A stretch of 64,000 nt of DNA. It comes from Strigamia acuminata. Taxonomy: Eukaryota; Arthropoda; Chilopoda; Geophilomorpha; Linotaeniidae. The notes under the pieces were generated by a model, which was given only the letters and a program-made list of their open reading frames with translations, was not told the origin of the DNA and did not search any database. Location of the stretch: positions 3,968,001 through 4,032,000 of the forward strand of contig OX442319.1 in assembly GCA_949358305.1 (NCBI GenBank). Direction: 5' to 3'. Both the position numbers and the translations under genes were made by a program. Every line of letters begins with the position of its first letter. Position 1 is the first letter of the stretch. Of the stretch, positions 19,803 through 32,700 are shown in pieces.

Positions 19803-20039
19803 GTTAAACTTGCAGAGTCTAAGAAGTTAGAAAAACATAACGTTTTTGTCGTACTTGTTCCACCAAACCTCACAAACATTCTACAGCCATTGGATGTTGG
19901 TATCAATCGAAGTTTTCAAGCTTTCTATGCAACCAAGTATGATTCATACATAGCTTCTGCAATTGATGATCCGAATATGCAAACTCGAAATCAGGAATTC
20001 CAAAAGTGCAGTCGTATTTTAACGTTTCGGAATGAGTGA
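19803..20039 (+). pseudogene. Pogo/Tigger-type (DDE_1) transposase fragment
   Basis: A 78-codon reading with the hallmark VPPNLTNILQPLDVGINRSF, typical of the region after the second catalytic Asp in pogo and Tigger transposases and their CENP-B/Jerky relatives. No CENPB-type DNA-binding domain or first catalytic Asp is found nearby, and the frame stops at 20037-20039. A remnant. Confidence 0.8.
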
Positions 20040-20179
20040 CAGAATAGATAAAAACTTGAACTTCTATCCACATTAAGAATGCTTTTTCAGTTTGCAGTTT
20101 GGTCCCAAATGAGCAATTTCATCTGGGAGTTTAATTTACTCGTATAAATGTAATTATTTTTCCCTTGCTATGTTATTTA

Positions 20180-20349
20180 CCGTACTGCCTCATTTAAACG
20201 CCCGGGCGTTTAATTCTTTTTTTGGGCCGACCCCCTCCCGGTAAAGTTGGTTCGGGGCGGCGCACGGTGCAATAAACGCCGCCCAACCCCCGGCGTTTAT
20301 TCGGGCCCGGCGTCTAAATGAACCCGGGCGTTTAAATGAGGTAGTACGG
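20180..20349. mobile_element. Small MITE, CCGTACTGCCTCATTTAAAC ends
   Basis: 170 bp, flanked by TA on both sides (20178-20179 and 20350-20351). Inverted ends of about 27 bp: CCGTACTGCCTCATTTAAAC on the left, CCGTACTACCTCATTTAAAC as complement on the right. The interior is unusually GC-rich for this window. The ends resemble CCGTATTACCTCACATAAAG at 40494. Confidence 0.88.
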
Positions 20350-21389
20350 TATCTATTTTAATGTGTTCTTTATTTACTGTGTTAATTCTCCATTTCCTGT
20401 GTTATTTCCTAAGTTACTATGATAATTCTATAAATTCTCAGGTTCCCATGCAAGACATAATTTAAGCCTTTTTGTGCATGCAGCTAATGCAACAATAATG
20501 CTATCATGTTACGATTAAGTGCTGCTATTCTTCTAAGGTTTCTTTGTTTGTATCTTTTATTTTGTTAATTTAGTAAAGACTTGGATTTCACACTGCTCTC
20601 TTGTGTTTTACCCTGCTTTTGCCCCAATGGACCTGTGCTTCAGATTCTAAGTGTCATTAAGACACGGTTGGTTAGGATCCTCCTATATCTCCCTCCTGAG
20701 GTCGCCATTGTTCAACTGTTAGAACAATGTATGCATGAGCGTAACCAGCCTCACCCCCCTTTCTTCTGCCACTCCACCGTGACCAGCGGCCATAGATGTG
20801 GAGCCAGAAGTGGAATCAATAAGCTTTGCGTGTAAATGCTGACTATTTGTCATTAATCTACTATATCATAGTCATCTACTGCTGTGAAAGAGAGTAATCC
20901 TGTCAGTATAATTGTATTATAGAAATATTATACAAGTTTAACTTACTGTCATGTATTATAAAGTTGTTTAGTTATTAAATCTGCCAAAAGGGCAAATTGT
21001 TTATTTTGCGCTTCACGCGTTTTCTGTATTATTGAGAGCCCACTTGCTTGTACTTCTGTATGAGTAAAGTGTTGCTTTTATGTTCTCCTATAACAGATTC
21101 ATTTATTTCCGAATAAACTCCAAGAAATTTGTGCACATCACTTGCTATAGTGAAAAGCACTCTCGATCAAATCCTGTCTTTTACTTAACCCCTTGGTTTA
21201 ATTAGCTTTATTAAGTTAATAAAGTGTTATTGATTTGACAAGATACTCCTATTTATTGTGCTCCATTCACTTCATACATAACAAGGTTAGCGAACTGCTT
21301 GATGTAACTAAGACAGATTTGTTGTTACTGTTTGTTGTGGTTATGCAGTTGCCTTATCCATTTATAGGAGGAGACTACCTGGTACTCTC
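20350..21389. other. No gene supported
   Basis: AT-rich with one more balanced stretch at 20580-20835 whose 84-codon open frame has no recognisable motif. Confidence 0.4.
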
Positions 21390-21930
21390 TGCTTGTAACA
21401 CAGACAAAGTATGGGTGTTCGTCTGCCTTCATAGAGTGCTATTTCGCTCTCTTGAACTCCATAGATGCTCGAAAAACACAAGACTAGCGGTGGGAATGTA
21501 ATACACCAGGTTTTATGTCCCGAGTGATTATTTTTTTCTTTTTTCGTTTTCCTGAGAGTCCAAGTAGAACAAAAGGTATCGTAACCTTTTTTTTATTCGT
21601 TTGTAATTTTTAAATATTTCCTTCTCCCATTCGGGCTCCATAATAACCGCGGAAAGAATAACCGCGGAATGAATGTTCTTTTGCAATGGAGACAACAATA
21701 TTCGAGGAAGAAAGGAAGCGCTCAAAGTTATACATGAAAACCTAGTTTATCGACCTGATATTAAGTATCATAGTCATAATTACTTGCGCTGTAATAATTA
21801 AAACTGCAGTGGCCGTGTTATTTGTAACATGCAAACAATGCGAAGTAAGTTGTCTCAGCCACATTATGCAAACCATGATGATGCACCAAATCAGATTGCG
21901 AATAGACAGTTTGCATCATTTTTCATAAAA
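21390..21930. repeat. Dispersed repeat, partner of 1795-2080
   Basis: Contains ACAGACAAAGTATGGGTGTT and, at 21798-21925, the block from AACTGCAGTGGCC to TGCATCATTT. An extra 300 bp separates them compared with the other copy. Confidence 0.7.
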
Positions 21931-23529
21931 GGTAAGAAAAGGTAAGGCTGGTTATCAACACTAAAGGTAGCATCGTGGCAGGCCTTAGCTGGTGATTGGT
22001 AAGGCAGTTTCGGGCTTTGCTACCAAGGGAGGAAACTTCTTTTCAAATCACCAAAGAAAACACAAAGCCGACTTGGCAGCCGAAAAGGTCCGCATCGAGG
22101 CCTATCAAGCCAAGGACGCGGAAAAAGCCACAAAACTCCCCTAAGAGGAAGAGATGGCGCCATCTGTAATATGCTGCGAATTGCTACCTACAATTCGGGT
22201 TTAGCTCCGGAGGTGGCTCCACTTCCGGAAGAAAGCGTTGGAAGATATGACGGCAGCACACTTGGACTATTGGAGACGTTAGTGAGTCAATACTCGATAG
22301 TGTAGTATTGTGTTTGTGATGACTCTAGTGCTTCATGTTAACCAGTTATTTCTTGCTCGAGTGTTCTTTACTACCCTACAAACAGCTACCGTAGGAGATA
22401 TTTATGTTTGCGGTTATGTATGCGCAAAATTTTTGCGATGATAAGTCAGCACCGTAAAGCGTTTATTTATTCTAGTTAAACTTATTGCATTAATGTTTAA
22501 AACTTATTCTGCGCAACAGGATCGGTCATATTAGATCTTGCACCGATTAAAACTGAAATTGTTACTCCACCACTAACACGTATGATAACACATGATATCA
22601 CATATCAGTTAGTTCCTGATTCATCCAACTGTGCTACTACCCAGCATTCTATGTGATGAATTCAAATTTGCAACATTCTTCCATGAATTTGCAGTAAGAA
22701 TGTTCGTTGCGAGAATGTGATCATTATTTTTGGTTTTATGATTTCCCAAGTCAAAACATCACCACTATTTCACAAAGCGACTTCTTTTTGTTTATTCATT
22801 AAAACTCAAGTGAAGAGTATTTAAGTTAATTTTATTTTATTTTCATTTATTTTCGTTAATTTTTCAAGTTCATATTTTGGTCTAGTGTAATTTATGTTAT
22901 GAAATGATTTATTATCATAATTGTGATATTTAATTTATGACTGCCAATTTTACAAGTTGTTTAACCAAGGAGGTTGCGAGAAATGCCTAAATTACCTAAT
23001 TGAAAGGTTTAAAACAACATATTTGGTTTTATGATTTCCCAAGTCAAGCAAGACCAAGAAGGTGTAGTGTAGTTGATGTGGTACCAGGAAAATATTGATA
23101 TTTCAACACGACCCATCTAACTCAAACATTTACTGGAAAATTTAGATTTGTTTTAAAGATTGGTTTTAAGTTTAATGTTGATGGCTTCCCAATTGCAAAA
23201 ACTTTGAACACACAATTGTAGCCAATCAAATTTGAATTTTCTTTTAAAAAAGGAAGCCTGATCAGATGACAGACTACCGGTACATAAAAATATTCATTGC
23301 AGAAGAAAATACTTTGATTAATGATGGTAGCTTCTATCAAAAGAAATAATTCCTATAGAGCCACCATTAAACGATTAATGTGTGATGCACCAGCACGAGC
23401 GTTCATTACATGCACAATATCAAGAACAACCAAAACTAATCCATCATCTTGTGCGTGATCTATACCACAATTTGGATTCAGCTATGAACTTATTGTTGGA
23501 TTTCAAGAAATAATTCAACAGGTCTGTCA
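21931..23529. other. No gene supported; one coding-like patch
   Basis: At 22010-22140 one plus-strand frame reads GGNFFSNHQRKHKADLAAEK followed by VRIEAYQAKDAEKATKLP before a stop, with a charged helical character. It may be a pseudogene piece. The rest is AT-rich with no recognised feature. Confidence 0.35.
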
Positions 23530-23690
23530 TGAAAAAATGGTGACTTTATTCCATTATTACTAGTTAGTATTGCTGGAGCAAATGTCAAACTAGAGGTCAT
23601 AGCAATGATTTTTATAAAATAAATGCACCCTTGCAAACAGATTCCACTTCTTGATCAGTTGAAAAAGAAACATAAATTGGGGCAATCACC
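23530..23690. repeat. Dispersed repeat, partner of 13022-13190
   Basis: Diverged copy with the same order of blocks; see 13022-13190. Confidence 0.75.
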
Positions 23691-24974
23691 ATTGGAAGAT
23701 TGCCAACAAATATGGTCAATGCATATCCATTAGTTTATATGCGGAGTGATTGAACGTTACTGGTATAATGAAGTTATTACAACGTATGTTTTGCAATGGT
23801 AATAATAATGGTAATAATTGAACATTTATTTTTAAAATATTCTAAGTGGTATCCTAAGGTAGGCAAGACCTCACCACCGAAGACAGAACAAAATCTGATT
23901 GACTGTTTCTGCTTCAAAGACATGGCCCAGAAATCGTCTCCATCGTGGTGGGGTTACTTTTGGTACCGCGAAGTCGGCGACACGACTGCGATTTCCAAAC
24001 CCTGGATGTTTTCCATCCTCCAACTCAGATCACACATTCTGAAATACGGGTGGTCGATTATGGACGCGAAAGAACGCCGGAGGAACCGCCTTCGTTAATA
24101 ACGGCAGTCGGTCTATTAATGTAAGATTGCATTAAGAGACTGTTGCAGCCGAAAGATGTGGCAACTATGTAAACTATGCAAGCTGGTTGAGATTTATCGC
24201 AGATCTCAAAGTTATGGCACAAAGGTGTAACTTTTGGTCCAAGACGAGCAGAAAATGCCATTGTAGACCCAACTAACAAAAATAACATTTTAGATTCGTC
24301 CTGCAATGAATTGGAAAACTACAGTTTCCAAAAAGAACCACCACACACAAAAAAACTAAAACATTTTAGCTCATTACATTTGCAGCTCAATTTCCAGCAA
24401 ATATTGGCCTTGGAGCTCAAGTTTGTAGACTTGATATGGAAGAGACCACTTGCATTTCAGCCTTGCATGCAACACTCATAGCTGGAGCAAGTATTCCTGG
24501 TTGCCGTTATCTCATTAGTTTTGTAATACTAAAATGAAAATTTCTAGAACATCATAAACTTAATTTCTTTTTAATGTTTTAGAGCATGGCGTTTAGACGG
24601 AGAGGAGCTGTGTCTGCACCTCAAAACTTGATCAAGATACACAAATTCAAAGGATCCAGTATACGACATGCACTTGTGGAAAATAAGACAAGGGTTGGAT
24701 ATCGCTCATCTGTGCATATCAATTTTGGAAAATGAATTGCAGAACAGAGATTCACAAACTTATAAAAGTTCTAGGGCATGCCATTATGTCTGAGAAAGAG
24801 TAAGTTGCCAATCTAACCACTCACCAAACCAGGGTGAATTTTGGTAGGGCCAAATTTTTCTGACTGGATTCCTTTCAACCAGGACTATTTTTGACTGGAG
24901 TATTATTGATTGGTTTTTTTCGTTTGCTAATCTTCACCACGAGATATTTCGAACAGAATTTATTTTGATTGGCT
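23691..24974. other. No gene supported; exon-like patch at 24380-24520
   Basis: A patch after an acceptor-like CATTTGCAG at about 24380 reads AQFPANIGLGAQVCRLDMEE then TTCISALHATLIAGASIPG. It is not recognised, has no confirmed partner exon and may be a dead fragment. Confidence 0.3.
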
Positions 24975-25190
24975 TCCTCTAGACCAGGATTCTTTTAGAC
25001 CACAAAAACATGATATGTAGTCGACAAAATTGTCAAAATCATAAGATTGTTATGTAGCTTTTTTGTCTTTTGTCTTTTGTCACTGGTTTTTCATCATTTC
25101 TTTGGTTTGTTTATATACGTTTACTTTTTAAAAATCATTTTTTATGTATTTTTTATCTGTTTTTGTTTATTTAACACTCTTATGTGTTAT
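24975..25190. repeat. Dispersed repeat, third copy of the 12356 family
   Basis: Contains GACCACAAAAACATGAT, CGACAAAATTGTCAAAATC and the same T-rich tail. Confidence 0.7.
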
Positions 25191-25262
25191 TAATATCATT
25201 ACTATCGTGGCGGTGCTGGCGATGTTTGTAAGCTTAGTTTCACGTGGAAATCCAGACAATAT

Positions 25263-26294
25263 CCAGAATTGTTACAACATTTTAATGAGTAAATGCTGCA
25301 CTCTATGCTGAAGTACAGTCTAACAATTCTGAATTAATTTCCAAATACCAGAGCTCTCTTTTAGCTAGATTGTGGCTGAAAAACCAGCAACCTTTCCCAG
25401 GGGTGACCACGAGGAGGTCGAGAGTTGGATTTTACACCCCCACATTCACTCATAAATTAGGATAAATAAAATTTAAAAAAAGTAATTAAAATTAATTAAT
25501 TCCTAATATTTATTTTACCTACTATATCATTATCACTGAAAATTTTTCCTTTTGTTCTCTCCGTTTGGGCCTGGCAGCCATTTTGAACCGCAGATCTCAA
25601 AATCAAAACCAAGTTACAACAACAAACCGAGTACTGTACTGTTGTGTTGAGCCTACTGAACACGAATTCACTAAACAAATACTAGATTAGATTCCAATAA
25701 CTTGTACTTGTGTTGGAAATTCCCGCCTGTTGAATTTCACACGAACGACAAATGCCGAACACGAACAGCAACGAGCAATGGCGCGGTGCTCGAAAAGGAC
25801 ATGCGCTTCTCTGTGGATGAGGTCTCGTTTCATTGGTTTATAAACATGCCACGTGTACAGTTTCAACATTCATATTCTTTCCACACGAGGGCGCAACAAA
25901 CTCATTACACTAACCTTATTGGCGGATGGATCGTCACAAGTTTAATGTTCAAACAATGTTATTTTTCTTAATTTAATTTTCTTGTTGGCTTCCATTTTAT
26001 TCCAGAACAGCAGCAGATTTTGTCACGTAGATATGTGCTTAAAACGTGTGTTGCGTTGTGTCACGTGATTTATCACACCAGTAATTAACGTACAGCCTTT
26101 AATTGCTGAAATACGGGAAAAATTGGATAATTTTCACAACAAACTATAGTATATACATATCTAAGTAATATCTGTATTAAAAAACAATAAAACCAGAAAA
26201 CCGACATACCGGTAACTATTATTATAGTAATATATATCAACAAGTGGTACATTAGATAAAACTATGTCTAAAATTTGTTTACATAGGCACTTTT

Positions 26295-26299
<5 letters not shown>
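25263..26299. repeat. 1-kb duplication, copy B
   Basis: Partner of 13888-14940. Ends at a (TAA)n microsatellite, and lies just downstream of the potassium-channel gene's stop codon. Confidence 0.9.
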
Positions 26300-26331
<32 letters not shown>

Positions 26332-26340
26332 GTAATAATA
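26296..26340. repeat. (TAA)n microsatellite
   Basis: About 14 AAT/TAA units with one interruption. Confidence 0.95.
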
Positions 26341-26409
26341 TGAATATGAATATAAATAAATCAACGTTATATTATTATTATATAAATTGAAAAAGTCTTT
26401 GAATGGCTG

Positions 26410-26796
26410 TTAACTGAGTGAATTTTTAAATCCCAATGCGTCAAATCCTCCCGAAGTGGATAATGGGGAACTGCTGGCCATGACATTGGTAGGAGTAACT
26501 ACGGGTGTTGGGCATGATGACATTGTACACGGACTGCTGATGAAATTGGTTGTTTGAACGGCGGGAGTGTGTAGGTTGAGATATCCAGGACGCAACGGAC
26601 GCACACTGGCGTCGTCGGGATGCAAATAAATATTTCGATGGTCCTGCTGTTGAAAACATCGATGAACTGAGTCCGGCAGAGAATCTAGCTGCTCGTAAAT
26701 AGCAACTAGGCGTTCGTCTATGGCATTTATCCGAGACTCGAGAATTTCTTGTCGAGTGGTCATGTCGGAAACTATTTCATATACGGAATTCTGGGT
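26410..26796 (-). CDS. KCNN: KCNN last exon: coiled coil and tail
   Basis: 387 nt including TAA. Begins [19 protein letters not shown], a heptad-patterned assembly helix, followed by a Ser/Thr/Pro-rich tail ending NSLS. The tail is not conserved with vertebrate SK channels, as is usual. Confidence 0.93.
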   Translation of the reverse strand, partial: TQNSVYEIVSDMTTRQEILESRINAIDERLVAIYEQLDSLPDSVHRCFQQQDHRNIYLHPDDASVRPLRPGYLNLHTPAVQTTNFISSPCTMSSCPTPVVTPTNVMASSSPLSTSGGFDALGFKNSLS

Positions 26797-29700
26797 CTGC
26801 AATATTAAAGACAAAAAATTTATCAATTTTTATGTCATCACATTTTCGTCCAAAATAACGTCGCATGATGATTATTGGCCTTGAAAAGTCTATTTTCAGG
26901 CTAAAAACGGATTATCGGGCTGAAAACACCGATTGTCCGGCTAAAAACACCGATTGTCCGGCTAAAAACATCAATTTTTGGGCTAAAAACATCAATTTTT
27001 GGGCTAAAAACATCAATTTTTGGGCTAAAAACATCAATTTTTGGGCTAAAAACACAATTTTTGGGCTAAAAACATCAATTTTTGGGCTAAAAACATCAAT
27101 TTTTGGGCTAAAAACATCCATTTTCGGACTAAAACATCAATTTTCGGGCTAAAAACATCAATTTTCGGACTAAAACATCAATTTTCGGGCTAAAAACATC
27201 AATATAAGAGCTAAAAACATCAATATAAGGGCTAAAAACATCAATATAAGGGCTAAAAACATCAATATAAGAGCTAAAAACATCAATATAAGGGCTAAAA
27301 ACATCAATATAAGGGCTAAAACATCAATATTCGGGCTAAAAACATTTCTTTACTTTATTGTATTGCTGGGATACCAACCTTCGCCATGTCTGTCATCGTG
27401 TTAGAATTATCTAACAATTTGCGTTGATCCATCTTCACTTTTCTAAGACTATAAATTCAATATTTTAAAACACGAGCTTAACAGAATTTTATTTCGTGTA
27501 AAATATTTAATCTACTCACCTATAAATTGCCATGAGAAACTTCCGCTGGTGTGCACGCACTTTGGAAGAATTTACGCGTTTGACGCGTCGCGTGTTTTTA
27601 AAGATGAGCCACGTCTCTCTCAACACGTTAGCAGCAGCATTCTTCAACTATAATATGAAAAATTAAAAATAAAAAACCAATACGACAAATTACCAAACAT
27701 CTTTCCAATATATTGGAATTCAACACAGATCATACACCACCTGGCCTCATTTTGAAGAAACTTAACGACAATAAATTATTTTAATCAAAATAACTTTTGT
27801 TTTGATTACTTTTTGGCTCGTATGATGTTAAGATGCTCAGGAACTAAGCCTGCGGTGTTGATATGAAGCCGGAACTTAATCGCTACTTTTATTGGGGTCT
27901 GTCGCAAAGAAATGGGTTTCTCATGTCATCTTGAAATTTATAAGGTCTTAACTTTGCGCTTAATTTTGCACTTGCCTTTTGAAAATCCAATTTTACACTT
28001 TAATTTCGACTTTATTCTTCACATTCTTTAAACCACTTGTGGAGGCTGATTAAACAAAAGCCTAGAACACGCGATTAAACTACCTGAGACTTCATCCCTC
28101 ATTTTGCAATCACTACACGCCAAGCTTCGAAATTAAATTCACGTGTCAGTTACTAATGCAAGCTCGCTTAAAGAACAACATTCTGGAGTCAAACGGCGAG
28201 GTTTGAAAGGAGTTGTCTGATGAGTGACAAGAGTTAAACTAAAGTTTTATTTACACTAAGGGGTTTCACTAAATGAGCGATTATTTGATTACTTTAATTA
28301 CCGTATCGTGTATCCTCGTGCTACGTTCGTTACATTTTGTGTTGTATATAAGACCAACCATCAAACAATCAGTCAATTTCATCAATTTTTGACTAAATTG
28401 TAGGCAATTTTATCAATTTTTGACTAAATTGTAGTCAATTTCATCAATTTTTGACTAAATTGTAGTCAATTTCATCAATTTTGGACTAAATTGTAGTCAA
28501 TTTCATCAATTTTGGACTAAATTGTAGTCAATTTCATCAATTTTGGACTAAATTGTAGTCAATTTCATCAATTTTGGACTAAATTGTAGTCAATTTCATC
28601 AATTTTTGACTAAATTGTAGTCAATTTCATCAATTTTTGACTAAATTGTAGTCAATTTCATCAATTTTTGACTAAATTGTAGTCAATTTCATCAATTTTT
28701 GACTAAATTGTAGTCAATTTCATCAATTTTTGACTAAATTGTAGTCAATTTCATCAATTTTTGACTAAATTGTAGTCAATTTCATCAATTTTTGACTAAA
28801 TTGTAGTCAATTTCATCAATTTTTGACAAAATTTCACAACATTTTGACGTACTCGGCTTATACGTGCGAACACCACTTATTAGCAAAACCTTGAGTATGC
28901 AGAAGAGTTTTGTTCGTGACGTCCAGACTTCGTTTGTTACATTTAAACAAATGTAACAAACGAAAAACCAAAATTGTAATTGCTGACAAAAAAGGCAGTT
29001 TTGAAGAAAATACTGTATTGGTAATTGAATTAAACCAATTCTAAGCAGCAGAAGTACAAATATGAAGCTAATTACTTCTAATGTGTATAGCTGTTCTCTC
29101 CAAATACAATTCTAAATGATAAAATCAATAGTTATTAGAGTACGGTACACATTAAACCAGTAGAGTGGTCATAATTGTAATTGAAAAAGACAAAGTAGCT
29201 AATAATCTTTTCATGTCGATATGGATTTTTCACCTTGCCCATTATTACTAATTACAGTTAACACCACCTGATCTCCTTCAAACCCCTTGTATTTTCTTCT
29301 TGGGATTAATAACAAATCTTTCAATAATTAATTCAGATGTTGGCAATTACAAAAAGAAAAAATTACATTAACTAATTGATTATTTTGTTACCCTTTTGGT
29401 GAGTTGGGTGTCCATCATGAAATTATGCACATGTTTTTCAGCAGTTGTTAATTCCATCTTTCTGGCTACAACAGCTACCACTAATGCAGTGGAAGCTGCA
29501 CCCTGCCAAAATGACCTCAAATTGAGCTTAAACAGCCTACAGAAATCACATTATGTTCTTGCAACTGCTACTTACCATTATTCCTGTGCTAACTGCAATC
29601 ATTCGCCCGCAATACGTATTGGGCACGATATCACCTGGTTAAATACAATTTAGTTTTTGCAAACATTTATCTATACTCAAAACCACCCCAACGTTGATCT

Positions 29701-32700
29701 ATTTCAGCCGGTTTACGCCTAACTGTGTACTGTGTTCTACTATGTGGAAAAGTAGTTCTGTGTCAAAGCATTACCTTTGACAATGTTGGTAATCGAGCAC
29801 AATGGCTGGAGTTCGATTACAATTCTGGTGTTTGGACTACTTTTTTGTGCCACTACACCAGTGAAATAGATCAACGTTGGAGTGGTTTTGAGTATAGGAA
29901 AACTGTTTACACTTACCGTAACCAACGGATAGAAAGGTGATGGCGATCAACCACATGGTATTGAGTAAATTAGCATGATCGTCGTCGTGATGACTGAAAA
30001 TAAATTGAATTAAATGGAAATTGTATTCAGGGCCGTTCCGTGTGGGTATGCATGTTGTACCCTGCACAAAAGCGCCACTTCAAGCCATTTTCCTTATGCT
30101 TACAGTCCATCCCTATGCTTATGACGCCGTAAGGTCATAAGGATGGTCATTTATAAGGAAAAAGGCATGTCCGCAAACTCTCTAATAGTACATTTTTATG
30201 TAATAAACAAAGACACCACTCTTCCACCTGGCAGGTTTCAGAAAACTTATGACAAACTCCCATTGGTTGGGCACATCGCAAGCTCAAGACTAAACCGTAT
30301 GATCCTTCTCAACCAATAAAGAAGAGCTCAATTTTAAAATGACTGTTAAAAACTCACTAAAATGTCCATAGATTACATTAGGTGCGTTCAATCTTAAATG
30401 GATTTCTTTGATTTCGTTGATTTTCTTGATTTTCTTGATTTCGGGAGTGACGATTTTTACGTCATAAAATCGAAATCGGATTTGGCTGCATTTGAGCTCT
30501 CGAATGCGGCTGGCCGTTTGAAATTACAAACAGGAAATTATCCAACGGTTCTAATTGCGCATGTGCAACAGATTGATTTTGGCAAATTTTAATGTCGTTC
30601 AAAGTTGAAATCCGATTTCCTAAATTTCTAAAAATCAAGAAAATCACGATTTCGAAAATCCATTTAAGACTGAACGCACCTATTATTAACCACTTACAAA
30701 TTTAAATTAACATAAGATAGGCAATAAATTTAAAGATTAACATATTTGAAGTGACCAAAACAGAGTTGGAAACTACCGTATTACCCCGCTTTAAGCCGCA
30801 TGCCATTGGACATGGGTTTATGCATTTATAGCCAATTTTGTATTTTTATGAAATAAAAATATTTCTTATGCACTTATGCATTTATCCAGGCCCTAGAAAT
30901 AAACAAATAATAAAATAAAAAAATAGAAAATAATAAATATTTTGGTTTTTTATTTTTTTAGTTTTTAGTCCATATTTTTATGTTTTTATCGCATAAAATG
31001 AACTATTTAATGCATATTTTATATGCGTAAACCGAATTTTATTCCTCATACATATCCGGGGTTTATTTATTTGTACTGGGGAGGTGAACAGCAAGATTTT
31101 GCTATTCGTTTTTCACGTTATTTAACTCGGGTTTGATTTTAAAAAGGTTGGTTGGTTTCATCAACATGGGATTTACATTTCTGCAAATTTCTCAGCAAGT
31201 TTGAATTCGTATTTCTGAATGATCCATTTATTTTCTTACATACCGGTTTGTATCTATGGTGCAGAGGACAGGTGAATAGCCAATAGGAGTTTGTCCCAAG
31301 TTTTATGAAACAAACTGAAAATGAAATATTTACCGTTCACAAAGTCGAAGTGTCCAGCTGGCGATGACCCAGAGAGAAACCATGAAAACCAAAAGAACCG
31401 TTCCCGGACAAATGGTCATTAAAGTCTTAAGCACGAAACGAGTATTGAAATTAATCCTGTTCAAGGCGCCGATGGACCGCGAAGATGCATCGGTGAACAG
31501 TTTACTGTGCAACAACATGACCCGGCAAATGAGGTACAGTCGTAGAATCATGGGCAGAGACAGAACAACATCGACCGGCACTTGGCGCGTGAGAATTATT
31601 CCTTCTTTGTTGGCCAGTTTAGTCGTCCATTGGAACGAGTAGTCGCCTGGAATCGGGTGAACGGCGCACACAATCAGTTCGGTCGCGACTTGACAAATGC
31701 GATGCCAAGTCATTGCAATGCGCCAGTCATCTGCACAGTTGTCGATCATGAATAACTGTAAACAAAAAATAAAAATAAATGTTTTTTTCTGTTTTTCTTT
31801 CGAGTTTTTCCATCTGCAATGTTAGAGAAACCACTTTACTCCACCGATTTGTATTCATTTCGCTGTTTCTTGCGGATAAAAAGAGACAGTATTCTCTCGT
31901 GGGAGAAAGAGCCCTTGCAATCTCATGACATTCTATTAGCAGCTTTATTTTTATAGATAGGGGGAGCTATGTTTTGTTTTTTTTTGTCAAATTGTTATTT
32001 TTTGGTTGTTATTGTTGGGTTCCATTTTTTTTAATAAGAAATATCCGCAACAAAATAGTTTTACACTATTTTTTTACTTAAAACTACGTCTATGATGATA
32101 ATAGTTGCAAAACGGAGGTTTCTACCATGGTTTCCAGACTATTTCCAAACTTTCAGACACCTATACTCTTGTTGAACTCAAAAAGGCCCCCAAATCCCAT
32201 TGGTTGAGCCTCATCACTACTAACTCCAGACTGTTTGCTACCACTAGGAAAAGTAATTTTGATTTTTATTTATTTTTGTGATTGTTATGACCATTTAATT
32301 TAATCTAATTTTGATTTTTCTTATTAAAAAATGTTATTTCCATTTATGAAATATAGTTTGTATGTATTTTCGTTAGATCGATTGCGACGATCGGTGGTCT
32401 AAGTACAATTTTGCAGCATTTGTTACGTTTTTTTAGTAAACAACAATATTAAACATCATTTCAGTAATTATTAGGACTGGAAACAATTGAAAAAAACGAC
32501 GAAAGGAAAATCTCATATATATATATTATATACTCAGACTCACCATAAGAGACACACCACTAACACCAGTTCCTATTGGCCGAGCCCACAGGAAACTGTG
32601 GCTGAGCCTATTTACTCCTTACTGTTGCCTGTATTATTCTACCAGGAAAAGTAGGTTTGTTGTGATTGTAATTACTTTGATTATTTTCGGTGTTTGAAAT

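Noticed and set aside
26865..27152. Repeat protein frames on both strands
   Set aside because: Artefact of a 21-bp tandem repeat, which keeps the same frame in every unit.
28370..28835. Possible CRISPR-like array
   Set aside because: Units are contiguous 31-bp repeats with no unique spacers, in a eukaryotic intron.
29396..29653. Plus-strand 85-codon frame
   Set aside because: Antisense of two SK channel exons and the intron between them.
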